DNA from: Clostridia bacterium
GTDB taxonomy: Bacteria > Bacillota > Clostridia > Christensenellales > Aristaeellaceae
DNA length: 64,000 nt
Reading direction: 5' to 3'
NCBI GenBank assembly: GCA_017526525.1
Contig: JAFXRG010000002.1
Location: forward strand, 62,001-126,000
The notes beneath the pieces are model-generated. The model was not told the origin of the DNA. It did no database searches and saw only the letters and a program-made list of their open reading frames with translations. A program made the translations under genes and the position numbers. This document shows, in pieces, positions 7,940 through 14,955 of this stretch; position 1 is the stretch's first letter; each line of letters opens with the position of its first letter.

Positions 7940-8989
7940 TCACAGGGAGTTGACCAGGTCGAACATGGGCCGGTTGAACTGCTTTCTGCGCTTCAGCGCC
8001 GTTTCGATGGGCATATAGAAGACCCTGCCTTTCTGCATGCCGATAACCTGGTTTCCGATGCCGTCCCGCAGCAGGCGGACCGCCAGGTTCCCGGCCTCAA
8101 AGGCGAAGGCGCTGTCCCGGGCGGTGGGTTCCGCTCCGCGCTGGACATAGCCGATCACGTTGGCGCGGGCTTCCGCACCGCCGCACATCCGTTTCATGAC
8201 AGAGGCAAACCGGACCGCGCTCATGGGCTCTTCCGGATAGCAGGCCTTTCCGTGGCTGGTCAGGAACCGGTACAGGTCGAAGGGAGCCATGGTGGCATAG
8301 CAGCCTTCCGCCATGACGATGGTGGCCCGGTAGTTTCCCCGGTTCAGCTGGCGCTGAAGCTGCATTGCAATCCCTTCCACCGTCCAGGGGACTTCCGGCA
8401 CCACGCAGATTTCGCTGCCGGTGGAAAGCGCCGCCGTCAGCGCGATATCCCCGCAGTGACGGCCCATGACCTCAACCACCGCCGGACGGTCGTGGCTGCG
8501 GGAGGTGGCGCGGATTTTCCGGATTGAATCCACGCAGACGTTTACTGCGGTGTCGAAGCCAAGACTCATTTCGGAATAGGCCAGGTCGTTATCGATGGTG
8601 CCCGGAATCCCGATGCAGGGCATACCCATCCGGCAGAGCTCCAGCGCTCCGTTGAAGCTTCCGTCCCCGCCGATGACCACCAGGCCGTCGATTTCCATAT
8701 CTTTCAGCGTCTGCATGGCGAATTCGCGGTATTTGGCCTGGCGGAATTCGTCGCACCGGGCGGTGCGCAGATAGGTGCCGGGTTCATCGGCAATATCCAG
8801 AACGGTTTCCAGGTTCAGCTCCTGCAGATCATCCCGGATGTTGGCACTTTTGCGAAGCAGACCGTTGTAGCCCCGCTTGATGCCGATCAGCGGAATGCTG
8901 TAAAGCGCGGCGCTGCGGGCTACAGACATGACCGCGGCATTCATTCCGGGACTGTCCCCGCCGCTGGTCAGCACACCGATTTTTCTCAT
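7940..8989 (-). CDS. pfkA: ATP-dependent 6-phosphofructokinase
   Basis: PfkA phosphorylates fructose 6-phosphate to fructose 1,6-bisphosphate, the committed step of glycolysis. Motifs seen are GVLTSGGDSPGMNAA (nucleotide loop), GGDGSFNGA, IPGTIDNDLAY with the catalytic Asp, and EVMGRHCGDIAL. GGDGS and PGTIDND (Gly rather than Asp/Lys at the two diagnostic sites) point to ATP, not pyrophosphate, as phosphoryl donor. I place the start at the ATG at 8989, 10 bases after AAAGGAG; a TTG 6 bases upstream is too close to that site. At 349 residues it is about 30 longer than Bacillus PfkA because of a C-terminal extension. It appears monocistronic, with its own promoter and terminator. Confidence 0.95.
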   Translation of the reverse strand: MRKIGVLTSGGDSPGMNAAVMSVARSAALYSIPLIGIKRGYNGLLRKSANIRDDLQELNLETVLDIADEPGTYLRTARCDEFRQAKYREFAMQTLKDMEIDGLVVIGGDGSFNGALELCRMGMPCIGIPGTIDNDLAYSEMSLGFDTAVNVCVDSIRKIRATSRSHDRPAVVEVMGRHCGDIALTAALSTGSEICVVPEVPWTVEGIAMQLQRQLNRGNYRATIVMAEGCYATMAPFDLYRFLTSHGKACYPEEPMSAVRFASVMKRMCGGAEARANVIGYVQRGAEPTARDSAFAFEAGNLAVRLLRDGIGNQVIGMQKGRVFYMPIETALKRRKQFNRPMFDLVNSL

Positions 8990-9011
8990 TCCCAATACGC
9001 TCCTTTGAGCT

Positions 9012-9030
9012 GCCCGCCGTTACGGCAGGC
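9012..9030 (-). other. hairpin in the pfkA 5' UTR
   Basis: GCCTGCCG and CGGCGGGC (minus strand) pair over 8 bp with one G-U pair and a 3-base loop, ending a few bases before the pfkA ribosome site. It could tune mRNA stability or translation. Confidence 0.4.
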
Positions 9031-9049
9031 CTGTCATTCTTACCCCCGC

Positions 9050-9058
9050 AGTATACCA
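9050..9058 (-). promoter_or_regulatory. extended -10 promoter for pfkA
   Basis: On the minus strand the sequence reads TGG-TATACT (9058-9050), an extended -10. No good -35 is visible 17 bases upstream. It lies about 60 bases before the pfkA start. Confidence 0.5.
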
Positions 9059-9089
9059 TATCCTGCCTTTTCAGGGAAGCAATAGATTC

Positions 9090-9106
9090 CGTAACGAATG
9101 CGTAAC
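9090..9106 (+). promoter_or_regulatory. WalR-like direct repeat (CGTAAC-N5-CGTAAC)
   Basis: Two identical hexamers CGTAAC are separated by exactly 5 bases (11-bp period). The WalR/YycF box is TGTWAH-N5-TGTWAH; only the first base of each half differs. The repeat ends 6 bases before the -35 of the downstream cell-wall gene. Confidence 0.5.
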
Positions 9107-9112
9107 ACTTCC

Positions 9113-9141
9113 TTTACAATTTACCCCGCTTGTGATATGCT
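9113..9141 (+). promoter_or_regulatory. promoter for the peptidoglycan-binding protein gene
   Basis: TTTACA (9113-9118) and TATGCT (9136-9141) are 17 bases apart, placing transcription start about 55 bases before the ATG at 9205. Confidence 0.6.
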
Positions 9142-9204
9142 TGTTCTGTGCTTCGGCAGATTTTTATCCTGAATTTCCGGCTTCCGGCAGAGGAGGTTTC
9201 CGAT

Positions 9205-10440
9205 ATGCGTCGTTTCATCTGTATCCTGGTTCTGGCGGTGCTGACCGTATGCTTCTGCGCTTCCGCCTCCGCGCTGGAAGCCTCCACGCTGCGCAACGGC
9301 TCCAGGGGCGAGGCGGTGACCAGCCTTCAGAAAGCCCTGATTCAGCTCGGATACCTGAGCGGAAAGGCGGACGGCGTCTTCGGCAACCAGACCGAGCGGG
9401 CGGTGCGGGCGTTCCAGTCCGCCAGCGGCCTGACATCGGACGGACTGGCGGGAAAGAAAACCCAGAACGCGCTGCTGGCGGCCGCGGCGGCGAAGGGCAG
9501 TACCGGAACCGCGGCGGAAACCGGAACCCAACAGACCGGCCAGACGGATTCCGGGAAACAAACGGAAACCGCTTCAGGAAGCAGCACTTCCGAAAGCAGC
9601 GCTTCCGCGGGCACCGCATCGGGCAGCCTTTTCGGCAGCAATTACGCCACGCTGCGGACGGGGGACAAAAACGACCGGGTCAAAATCCTGCAGAAGGCCC
9701 TGATTGCCCTGAATTACCTCTCCGGCAAGGCGGACGGGATTTTCGGAAAGAATACCCTGAACGCCGTGGTGCTGTTCCAGAAGGAGCACGCCCTCTCCGC
9801 GGACGGACTGGCCGGAAAGAAAACCCTGAAGGCCCTGGAAAACGCGGCGAAGAACAACGAAGTCCGCGGATCCGCTTCCACGGGAGCCGCCCAGGAGACC
9901 TCCGGCACCGCGGAAACGGAAAAGCAAACCGGCGGAACGGACGCGGGAAACGGTCAGTCGCAGACCGCCGCCGCCACGAAGAAGGCAACCGCGCCCGACG
10001 GCAGCACGCTGTATCTGCTTCACTGGTATAATGATGTAAAGAACGCCCTGAAAAACGGGGAGCATCTCCTGATTTACGATCCGGCCACCGGCATTTCCTG
10101 GACCCTCCGGATTCATTCCAGGGGACGCCACTGCGACGCGGAACCGCTGACGGCGGCGGATACCGCCAACATGGTCCGGGCTTTCGGAAACAAGAACACC
10201 TGGGACCAGAAGGGCGTTTACGTAAAGCTGCCCTCCGGTGTCTGGACCGTGGCCTCCACCCATGACATGCCCCACCAGTCCGGAACCATTTCGGACAACA
10301 ATTTCAACGGCCATCTGTGCGTACATTTCCTTCGGGACATGGCGGAAGCGAAGCAGAACGATCCGAACTACGGCGTGGCGAACCAGGAAACCATCCGGGC
10401 CCTGTGGAAATCCCTCACCGGGGAAACGCTGGATTACTGA
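9205..10440 (+). CDS. secreted protein with two peptidoglycan-binding domains and an unassigned C-terminal domain
   Basis: This 411-residue protein has a Sec signal peptide (MRRFICILVLAVLTVCFCAS, cleavage near ASA-LE). Two PG_binding_1 repeats follow at about residues 31-88 and 148-206, each with the pattern LQKALIxLxYLSGKADGxFG and DGLAGKKTxxAL. Linkers rich in Thr, Ser, Gly and Glu separate them. The last 130 residues, from about 280, contain HSRGRHCDAEPLT, HDMPHQSG and GHLCVHF; these His and Cys residues look catalytic or metal-binding, but I cannot name the fold. GGAGG lies 8 bases before the ATG at 9205; a longer in-frame start at 9148 would spoil the signal peptide. It is probably cell-wall located and possibly a wall hydrolase or transpeptidase. 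It is monocistronic by context. Confidence 0.8.
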   Translation: MRRFICILVLAVLTVCFCASASALEASTLRNGSRGEAVTSLQKALIQLGYLSGKADGVFGNQTERAVRAFQSASGLTSDGLAGKKTQNALLAAAAAKGSTGTAAETGTQQTGQTDSGKQTETASGSSTSESSASAGTASGSLFGSNYATLRTGDKNDRVKILQKALIALNYLSGKADGIFGKNTLNAVVLFQKEHALSADGLAGKKTLKALENAAKNNEVRGSASTGAAQETSGTAETEKQTGGTDAGNGQSQTAAATKKATAPDGSTLYLLHWYNDVKNALKNGEHLLIYDPATGISWTLRIHSRGRHCDAEPLTAADTANMVRAFGNKNTWDQKGVYVKLPSGVWTVASTHDMPHQSGTISDNNFNGHLCVHFLRDMAEAKQNDPNYGVANQETIRALWKSLTGETLDY

Positions 10441-10462
10441 CCGGGAAATTCGATTTTTATGC

Positions 10463-10491
10463 TTGACAGCCCGGAAAGGCTATGGTAATAT
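10463..10491 (+). promoter_or_regulatory. promoter of the infC-rpmI-rplT operon
   Basis: TTGACA (10463-10468) and TAATAT (10486-10491) are spaced by 17 bases. The start would fall near 10498, giving a leader of about 135 bases before infC. Confidence 0.8.
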
Positions 10492-10494
10492 TCA

Positions 10495-10622
10495 CTCGTT
10501 TGAAAGCAGAGGCTGCCCGTCTCTCACCTTGGCGGTTTCCATCGCCGGGTCACGAAGCATCCTGTTTCGGCAGGATTCATCAGTGCATCATGAGCGGCGG
10601 GTCAGACCCGGCGCTCATTTTT
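10495..10622 (+). ncRNA. infC-operon 5' leader, probable L20-type autoregulatory leader
   Basis: The untranslated leader contains a small hairpin (ATCCTG...CAGGAT near 10560-10576) and then a strong T-tailed hairpin just before infC. In Bacillota the infC-rpmI-rplT leader is bound by L20, which promotes premature termination. The position and architecture fit; I did not match the conserved L20-binding sequence base by base. Confidence 0.65.
10591..10622 (+). terminator. attenuator hairpin upstream of infC
   Basis: TGAGCGGCGGGTC pairs with GACCCGGCGCTCA (one G-G mismatch, centre 10603-10605) and is followed by ATTTTTAA, ending about 12 bases before the infC ATG. A complete terminator inside a leader implies attenuation. 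Confidence 0.8.
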
Positions 10623-10633
10623 AATGGAGGTGC

Positions 10634-11215
10634 ATGGACATCGCAACCGAACTGATGATCAATGAGGAAATCCGCGACAGAGAGGTCCGCCTGATTGACG
10701 AAAACGGCGAACAGCTCGGAGTCATGACAACGCAGCAGGCGCTGGCGCTGGCGGAGGAACGGGGCTATGACCTGGCCAAGATTCAGCCTTCCGCGGTTCC
10801 GCCCGTATGCAAGCTGCTGGATTATGACAAATACCGCTACGAGCAATCCAAGCGGGAGCGGGAGAACAGAAAGAATCAGCGCGTTGTCGATATCAAGGAA
10901 GTGCAGCTGTCCGCCACCATCGAAGAAAACGATGTGAACACCAAGGCGAAAATGGCGATCCGCTTCCTGGAAAACGGCGACAAGGTTAAGGTTTCCATCC
11001 GCTTCCGCGGCCGCCAGATCACCCACAGCGAAATCGGCATGAAGGTTATGCTGGACTTCGCGGACAGGTGCAAGGACGTCAGCATGGTGGAACGCCGCCC
11101 GCTGCTGGATGGCCGGAACATGATCATGATCCTGGCTCCCAAGGCCATCAAGGCCTCCTTCGCCGAAAAGAAGGCGAAGAGGGAGAACGCTGCCTCGAAA
11201 GAGACGCAGGAATAA
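10634..11215 (+). CDS. infC: translation initiation factor IF-3
   Basis: IF-3 binds the 30S subunit, prevents premature 50S joining and checks start-codon pairing. The 193-residue product contains INEEIRDREVRLIDENGEQL (N-domain), the Lys-rich linker with KLLDYDKYRYEQ, and a C-domain with IRFRGRQITHSEIG. The first ATG (10634) lies only 3 bases after GGAGG, too close for efficient initiation. An in-frame ATC at 10640 lies 9 bases after it, and IF-3 genes often use AUU/AUC starts for autoregulation, so the real start may be the ATC. It is the first gene of infC-rpmI-rplT. Confidence 0.96.
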   Translation: MDIATELMINEEIRDREVRLIDENGEQLGVMTTQQALALAEERGYDLAKIQPSAVPPVCKLLDYDKYRYEQSKRERENRKNQRVVDIKEVQLSATIEENDVNTKAKMAIRFLENGDKVKVSIRFRGRQITHSEIGMKVMLDFADRCKDVSMVERRPLLDGRNMIMILAPKAIKASFAEKKAKRENAASKETQE

Positions 11216-11241
11216 CCGCACTGGAAGGAGGACCAAACACT

Positions 11242-11442
11242 ATGCCTAAACAGAAATCCCACCGCGGGGCTGCCAAGCGCTTTTCCTTTACCAAATCCGG
11301 TATTGTAAAGCATAAGCAGATGAACGCCAACCATCAGGTGCATCTGAAGACCACCAAGCGCACCCGTCACCTGCGGAGCGCCGGCATTATTGACAATGCT
11401 GCCGAGGCCCGCACGATCCATAAGCTGCTGCCTTACAAATAA
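11242..11442 (+). CDS. rpmI: 50S ribosomal protein L35
   Basis: This 66-residue basic protein begins MPKQKSHRGAAKRFSFTKSG and contains HLKTTKRTRHLR, the L35 signature. GGAGG lies 9 bases upstream of the ATG at 11242. It is the middle gene of infC-rpmI-rplT, 26 bases after infC and 30 before rplT. Confidence 0.97.
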   Translation: MPKQKSHRGAAKRFSFTKSGIVKHKQMNANHQVHLKTTKRTRHLRSAGIIDNAAEARTIHKLLPYK

Positions 11443-11472
11443 GCCCATTAACCGGCAAGGAGGAAAACAATC

Positions 11473-11820
11473 ATGGCACGTATCAAGAGGGCTGTGAACG
11501 CCCATAAAAGCCGCCGCAAGGTCATGAAGCTGGCGAAGGGCTACTTCGGAGCAAAATCCAAGCAGTACCGCGCCGCCAAGGAACAGGTTGCGCGCAGCCT
11601 GCGCTACGCTTTCGTCGGAAGAAAGCTGCGCAAGCGCGAGTTCCGCCGCCTGTGGATTACCCGTATCAACGCCGCGGCCCGGCTGAACGGGATCAGCTAC
11701 TCCAGGCTCATCGCGGGTCTGAAGAAGCAGAACATCGAAGTCAACCGCAAGATGCTGGCGGACCTGGCTGTTAACGACGCCGAGGGATTTGCCAGGCTGG
11801 CGGAGATTGCGAAGCAGTAA
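11473..11820 (+). CDS. rplT: 50S ribosomal protein L20
   Basis: L20 binds 23S rRNA early in 50S assembly and in Bacillota also represses its own operon by binding the infC leader. The 115-residue product starts [20 protein letters not shown] and contains [19 protein letters not shown] and [16 protein letters not shown], all typical. AAGGAGG precedes the ATG. A strong terminator follows at 11839. Confidence 0.97.
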   Translation: MARIKRAVNAHKSRRKVMKLAKGYFGAKSKQYRAAKEQVARSLRYAFVGRKLRKREFRRLWITRINAAARLNGISYSRLIAGLKKQNIEVNRKMLADLAVNDAEGFARLAEIAKQ

Positions 11821-11838
11821 CCGACCGCTTCCGGAAAA

Positions 11839-11874
11839 AACGTCTGTGAGAAAATCACAGGCGTTTTTTGTTTT
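11839..11874 (+). terminator. Rho-independent terminator of infC-rpmI-rplT
   Basis: AACGTCTGTGA (11839-11849) pairs perfectly with TCACAGGCGTT except one G-U, with a 5-base loop, followed by TTTTTG and TTTT. Confidence 0.9.
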
Positions 11875-11882
11875 ACGGATGT

Positions 11883-11899
11883 TTTAAGGTTTCTTTAAG
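11883..11899 (+). promoter_or_regulatory. TTTAAG-N5-TTTAAG direct repeat upstream of the MacAB-like operon
   Basis: Two identical TTTAAG hexamers with an 11-bp period lie 67 bases before the adaptor gene. This geometry is typical of OmpR/PhoB-family response-regulator sites. A weak -10 (TACAGT, 11910-11915) lies just downstream and there is no good -35, which fits an activated promoter. Confidence 0.45.
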
Positions 11900-11965
11900 C
11901 AAGCTACGGTACAGTTTTCCTGTTCATCGGTTCGAGATGAGAAAACCACGGACAGGGGGACCGGT

Positions 11966-12988
11966 ATGAGGAACGGAAATACAGCTGCAGAGGAAAAAAA
12001 CGAAGCCCGAACGGGTCAAAAACGCAGGCGCAGGATCCGGAAAATCATTGTATGGCTGATTGTGCTTGTTCTGGCAGGCGGCCTGGGATTCCTGACGGTC
12101 CGGAAGCTTCAGCGGGATTACCGGATTACGTATGACGCCTATACAACCACCGTGGGAACGATTTCAAATTCCCTGAGCTATACCGGAACCATGCAGCTGA
12201 TCAACAATACGGTATATACGGCGGAAACCGCCGCCAGGGTCCGGGAAATCTATGTTTCCGAGGGCAGCCGGGTCCGGGAAGGGGACAAGCTGATGCGGCT
12301 TTCCGACGGAACGCTGCTGGCGGCGGAGTTTGACGGAACGGTCAGCAAAATCAGCGTGGAAAAAGGGGCGGAAGTCAAAAAGGACGATACGCTGGTCCAG
12401 GTGGCGGACTTTGACCGGATGCAGGTTTCCTTCCGGATCGGTGAAAGCAATATCAACGACGTATCCGCCGGGCAGTCCATCCGGGTAACGGTGCCGTCAG
12501 CCGGGGCGGTCTTTACGGCAGAAATCCGGTCGATCGACTACGCTTCCTACAGCGGCAACAGTGTGGCCTATTATCAGGCGGTTACGGAAGTGGATACCTC
12601 ACAGGTGCAGGGAATTTATCCCGGAATGCAGGCGACGGTCACCATTCCCCAGGAAGAGGTGAAGGACGTTGTGATCCTGAAGATGGACGCTGTTTCAACC
12701 GCTGCTGACAATTCGGCGTTTGTATGGCTGCAGGCGGAGGACGGCACCATGACGCAGCAGCCGGTGACCGTGGGCGTTTCCAACGGCAACTATGTGGAGA
12801 TCCGGGAAGGCCTCACGGAAGGCCAGACGGTTTACGCGGTTGCCAAAACAGAAGAGAAGGATGGCGGACTCTTTGCAGGACTTTTCGGGAGCACCGCCGT
12901 GAACCCGCCGGCCGGGGGCATGCAGAACCGGAACCGGAACAACGGCGAAAACAGCAGAAACGGTTCCGGCAGCGGATTCGGAAGGTAA
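11966..12988 (+). CDS. HlyD/MacA-type membrane-fusion adaptor
   Basis: This 340-residue protein is anchored by one N-terminal TM helix (IVWLIVLVLAGGLGFLTV, about residues 28-46) after a basic cytosolic tail. The extracellular part has a lipoyl/barrel-sandwich domain split in two halves (about 75-140; VREGDKLMRLSDG and VKKDDTLVQVADF), a beta-barrel domain with GQSIRVTVP and YPGMQATVTIP, and an Asn/Arg/Gly-rich tail. It lacks the long alpha-hairpin of Gram-negative MacA, as is usual in Gram-positives. It starts an operon with the ATPase at 13003 and permease at 13694, so it should couple to an export complex. Substrate unknown; peptides or antimicrobials are typical. Confidence 0.86.
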   Translation: MRNGNTAAEEKNEARTGQKRRRRIRKIIVWLIVLVLAGGLGFLTVRKLQRDYRITYDAYTTTVGTISNSLSYTGTMQLINNTVYTAETAARVREIYVSEGSRVREGDKLMRLSDGTLLAAEFDGTVSKISVEKGAEVKKDDTLVQVADFDRMQVSFRIGESNINDVSAGQSIRVTVPSAGAVFTAEIRSIDYASYSGNSVAYYQAVTEVDTSQVQGIYPGMQATVTIPQEEVKDVVILKMDAVSTAADNSAFVWLQAEDGTMTQQPVTVGVSNGNYVEIREGLTEGQTVYAVAKTEEKDGGLFAGLFGSTAVNPPAGGMQNRNRNNGENSRNGSGSGFGR

Positions 12989-13002
12989 CGGGAGAGACGG
13001 GG

Positions 13003-13701
13003 ATGCAGACGAATACATTTTTTGAGATGACCGGCATCCATAAGGATTACATCATGGGCGGAGAACCGGTGCACGTGCTGAAGAACATTTGTCTTTCCAT
13101 CCGGGAAGGGGAGTATCTTTCCGTTCTCGGCCCTTCCGGCAGCGGAAAATCCACGCTGATGAACCTGATCGGATGCCTGGACACGCCCACGGCAGGGGAG
13201 TATATCCTCCACGGGCGGAAAGTGGATGAAATGGACGAAACGGAACTGGCCCGGCTGCGGAACCGGGAAATCGGATTCATTTTTCAGAACTCCCAGCTGC
13301 TGAACCGGCTGACCGCCCGGAAAAACGTTGAGCTGCCGCTGATCTACGCCGGGATCCTGCCGAAGGAACGGCGCCGGCGGGCGGAAGCCATGCTGGAACG
13401 GGTAGGGCTGAAGGACCGGATGGACCACCTGCCCACGCAGCTCTCCGGCGGACAGCAGCAGCGGGTGGCAATTGCCCGGGCCATGGTGGGAAATCCGTCC
13501 CTGCTGCTGGCGGACGAGCCCACCGGAGCCCTGGACCAGAAGACCGGCGCCCAGATTATGGAGCTGTTCGGCGAACTGAACCGGGAAAACCGAACGGTGA
13601 TTATGATTACCCACGATATGAAGATTGCCGCGCATGCGAAACGGGTCATCCGGATCATTGACGGGGAAATCCTGGAGGGAGGCGGGGCAGACGATGCGTA
13701 A
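13003..13701 (+). CDS. MacB/LolD-type ABC transporter ATP-binding protein
   Basis: This 232-residue ATPase belongs to the MacB/FtsE/LolD clade. It has Walker [12 protein letters not shown]-loop NSQLLNRL, signature [14 protein letters not shown], Walker [13 protein letters not shown] and switch His in VIMITHDM. It should drive the FtsX-like permease encoded next, whose ATG overlaps its stop by 8 bases. In MacB-type transporters the ATPase powers a mechanical stroke across the membrane rather than passing substrate through it. The start ATG at 13003 lies 14 bases past the adaptor stop, and GGAGAG is the ribosome site. Confidence 0.93.
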   Translation: MQTNTFFEMTGIHKDYIMGGEPVHVLKNICLSIREGEYLSVLGPSGSGKSTLMNLIGCLDTPTAGEYILHGRKVDEMDETELARLRNREIGFIFQNSQLLNRLTARKNVELPLIYAGILPKERRRRAEAMLERVGLKDRMDHLPTQLSGGQQQRVAIARAMVGNPSLLLADEPTGALDQKTGAQIMELFGELNRENRTVIMITHDMKIAAHAKRVIRIIDGEILEGGGADDA

Positions 13702-14905
13702 TGCGATCCGCGGCACGTTCGTGATGCTGGGCGAGTGCTTCCGGATGTCGCTGGACAACATCCGGGGAAACAAAATCCGCTCCTTCCTGACGCTGCTGGG
13801 CATCATGATCGGCGTCACCGCGGTGATTGCCCTGATTTCCACCGTGTCCGGCGTATCCGGAACCCTGGCGGATTCCTTCAGCAGCATGGGGGCCGGGCGG
13901 CTGTCCGTCAGCATTACGGGGAACGACCTGAAAACCGGCGTAACCCCGGAGGACCTGGCGGAAATCACGGCGCTGGACAGCGTCCGGGGCGTGGTGCCCA
14001 GCATCAGCCTGAACGGGCGTGTTTCCCGGGGAAAAACCGTGGAATCCGGCGTCAGCGTGTCCGGGCGGAACGCCTATTATTTTCAGAGAAATCCGGACCT
14101 GATCCTGCAGGGACGGGCGCTGAACTTTATTGATGACGACAACAGCACCTATGCCTGCGTGATCAGCCGGAAAATGGTGGACACGTTTTTCTTCGGGGTC
14201 AATCCGCTGGGGGAAACCCTTTACGTTTCCGGGATCCCCTTTACGGTGGTGGGGAGGTACGAAGAGGATGACGGCGGAGGCGTTGCTTCCATGTTCAGCG
14301 GAAGCCCGGATATCCTGATTCCCTATACCACCGCCATGAAAATCAATAATTCCCGGGAAATCAGCAGCTTTACGGTGTACCTGAACGACGGCACGGATTC
14401 CGCCGGGGCTTCCGCCGCGGTGGAGGAAAAAATGGACGCGATGTTTGATTACGAGGAGGACTGCTTTACCGTAACCGCCATGACCAGCATTGAGGAAACC
14501 ATGGAAACCATGATGGGCATGATGAGCTCCCTGCTGGCGGGAATTGCTTCCATCGCGCTGATTGTCGGCGGCATCGGGATCATGAACATGATGCTGACCA
14601 CCGTGACCGAACGGACCGTGGAAATCGGCCTGAAGAAGGCGCTGGGCGCCATTCCCTGGCAGATTCAGGTGCAGTTCCTGATCGAATCTTTCCTGCTTTC
14701 CATGATCGGCGGCCTGCTGGGGGTGGCGGCAGGGCTCGGACTGAGCTACATCCTGTGCCGGGTGCTGGAAACCGGGTTTGTGCTGAATACAGGAGCCATT
14801 GCCCTGGGCGTCGGATTTTCCGCTGCAGTCGGACTCGTTTTCGGCTGGGCGCCGGCCCGAAAAGCCAGCCGGCTGAATCCGATTGACGCGCTTCGAACCG
14901 CATAG
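13694..14905 (+). CDS. MacB/FtsX-family ABC transporter permease
   Basis: This 403-residue protein has the MacB permease plan. The first TM helix is at about residues 25-47, near [21 protein letters not shown] large extracellular MacB_PCD domain follows (about 50-275). Three C-terminal TM helices (about 280-400) include the family motif GGIGIMNMM and a terminal NPIDALRTA. The internal ATG at 13694 is preferred over an upstream in-frame ATG because it gives the standard N-terminus and the usual short overlap with the ATPase. It forms the export core with the ATPase at 13003 and the two adaptor proteins on either side. Confidence 0.92.
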   Translation: MRNAIRGTFVMLGECFRMSLDNIRGNKIRSFLTLLGIMIGVTAVIALISTVSGVSGTLADSFSSMGAGRLSVSITGNDLKTGVTPEDLAEITALDSVRGVVPSISLNGRVSRGKTVESGVSVSGRNAYYFQRNPDLILQGRALNFIDDDNSTYACVISRKMVDTFFFGVNPLGETLYVSGIPFTVVGRYEEDDGGGVASMFSGSPDILIPYTTAMKINNSREISSFTVYLNDGTDSAGASAAVEEKMDAMFDYEEDCFTVTAMTSIEETMETMMGMMSSLLAGIASIALIVGGIGIMNMMLTTVTERTVEIGLKKALGAIPWQIQVQFLIESFLLSMIGGLLGVAAGLGLSYILCRVLETGFVLNTGAIALGVGFSAAVGLVFGWAPARKASRLNPIDALRTA

Positions 14906-14955
14906 CGGTTTTGTGAACTCAATAAGCAATACAGAAATACGAGGGGGACGGAGAA

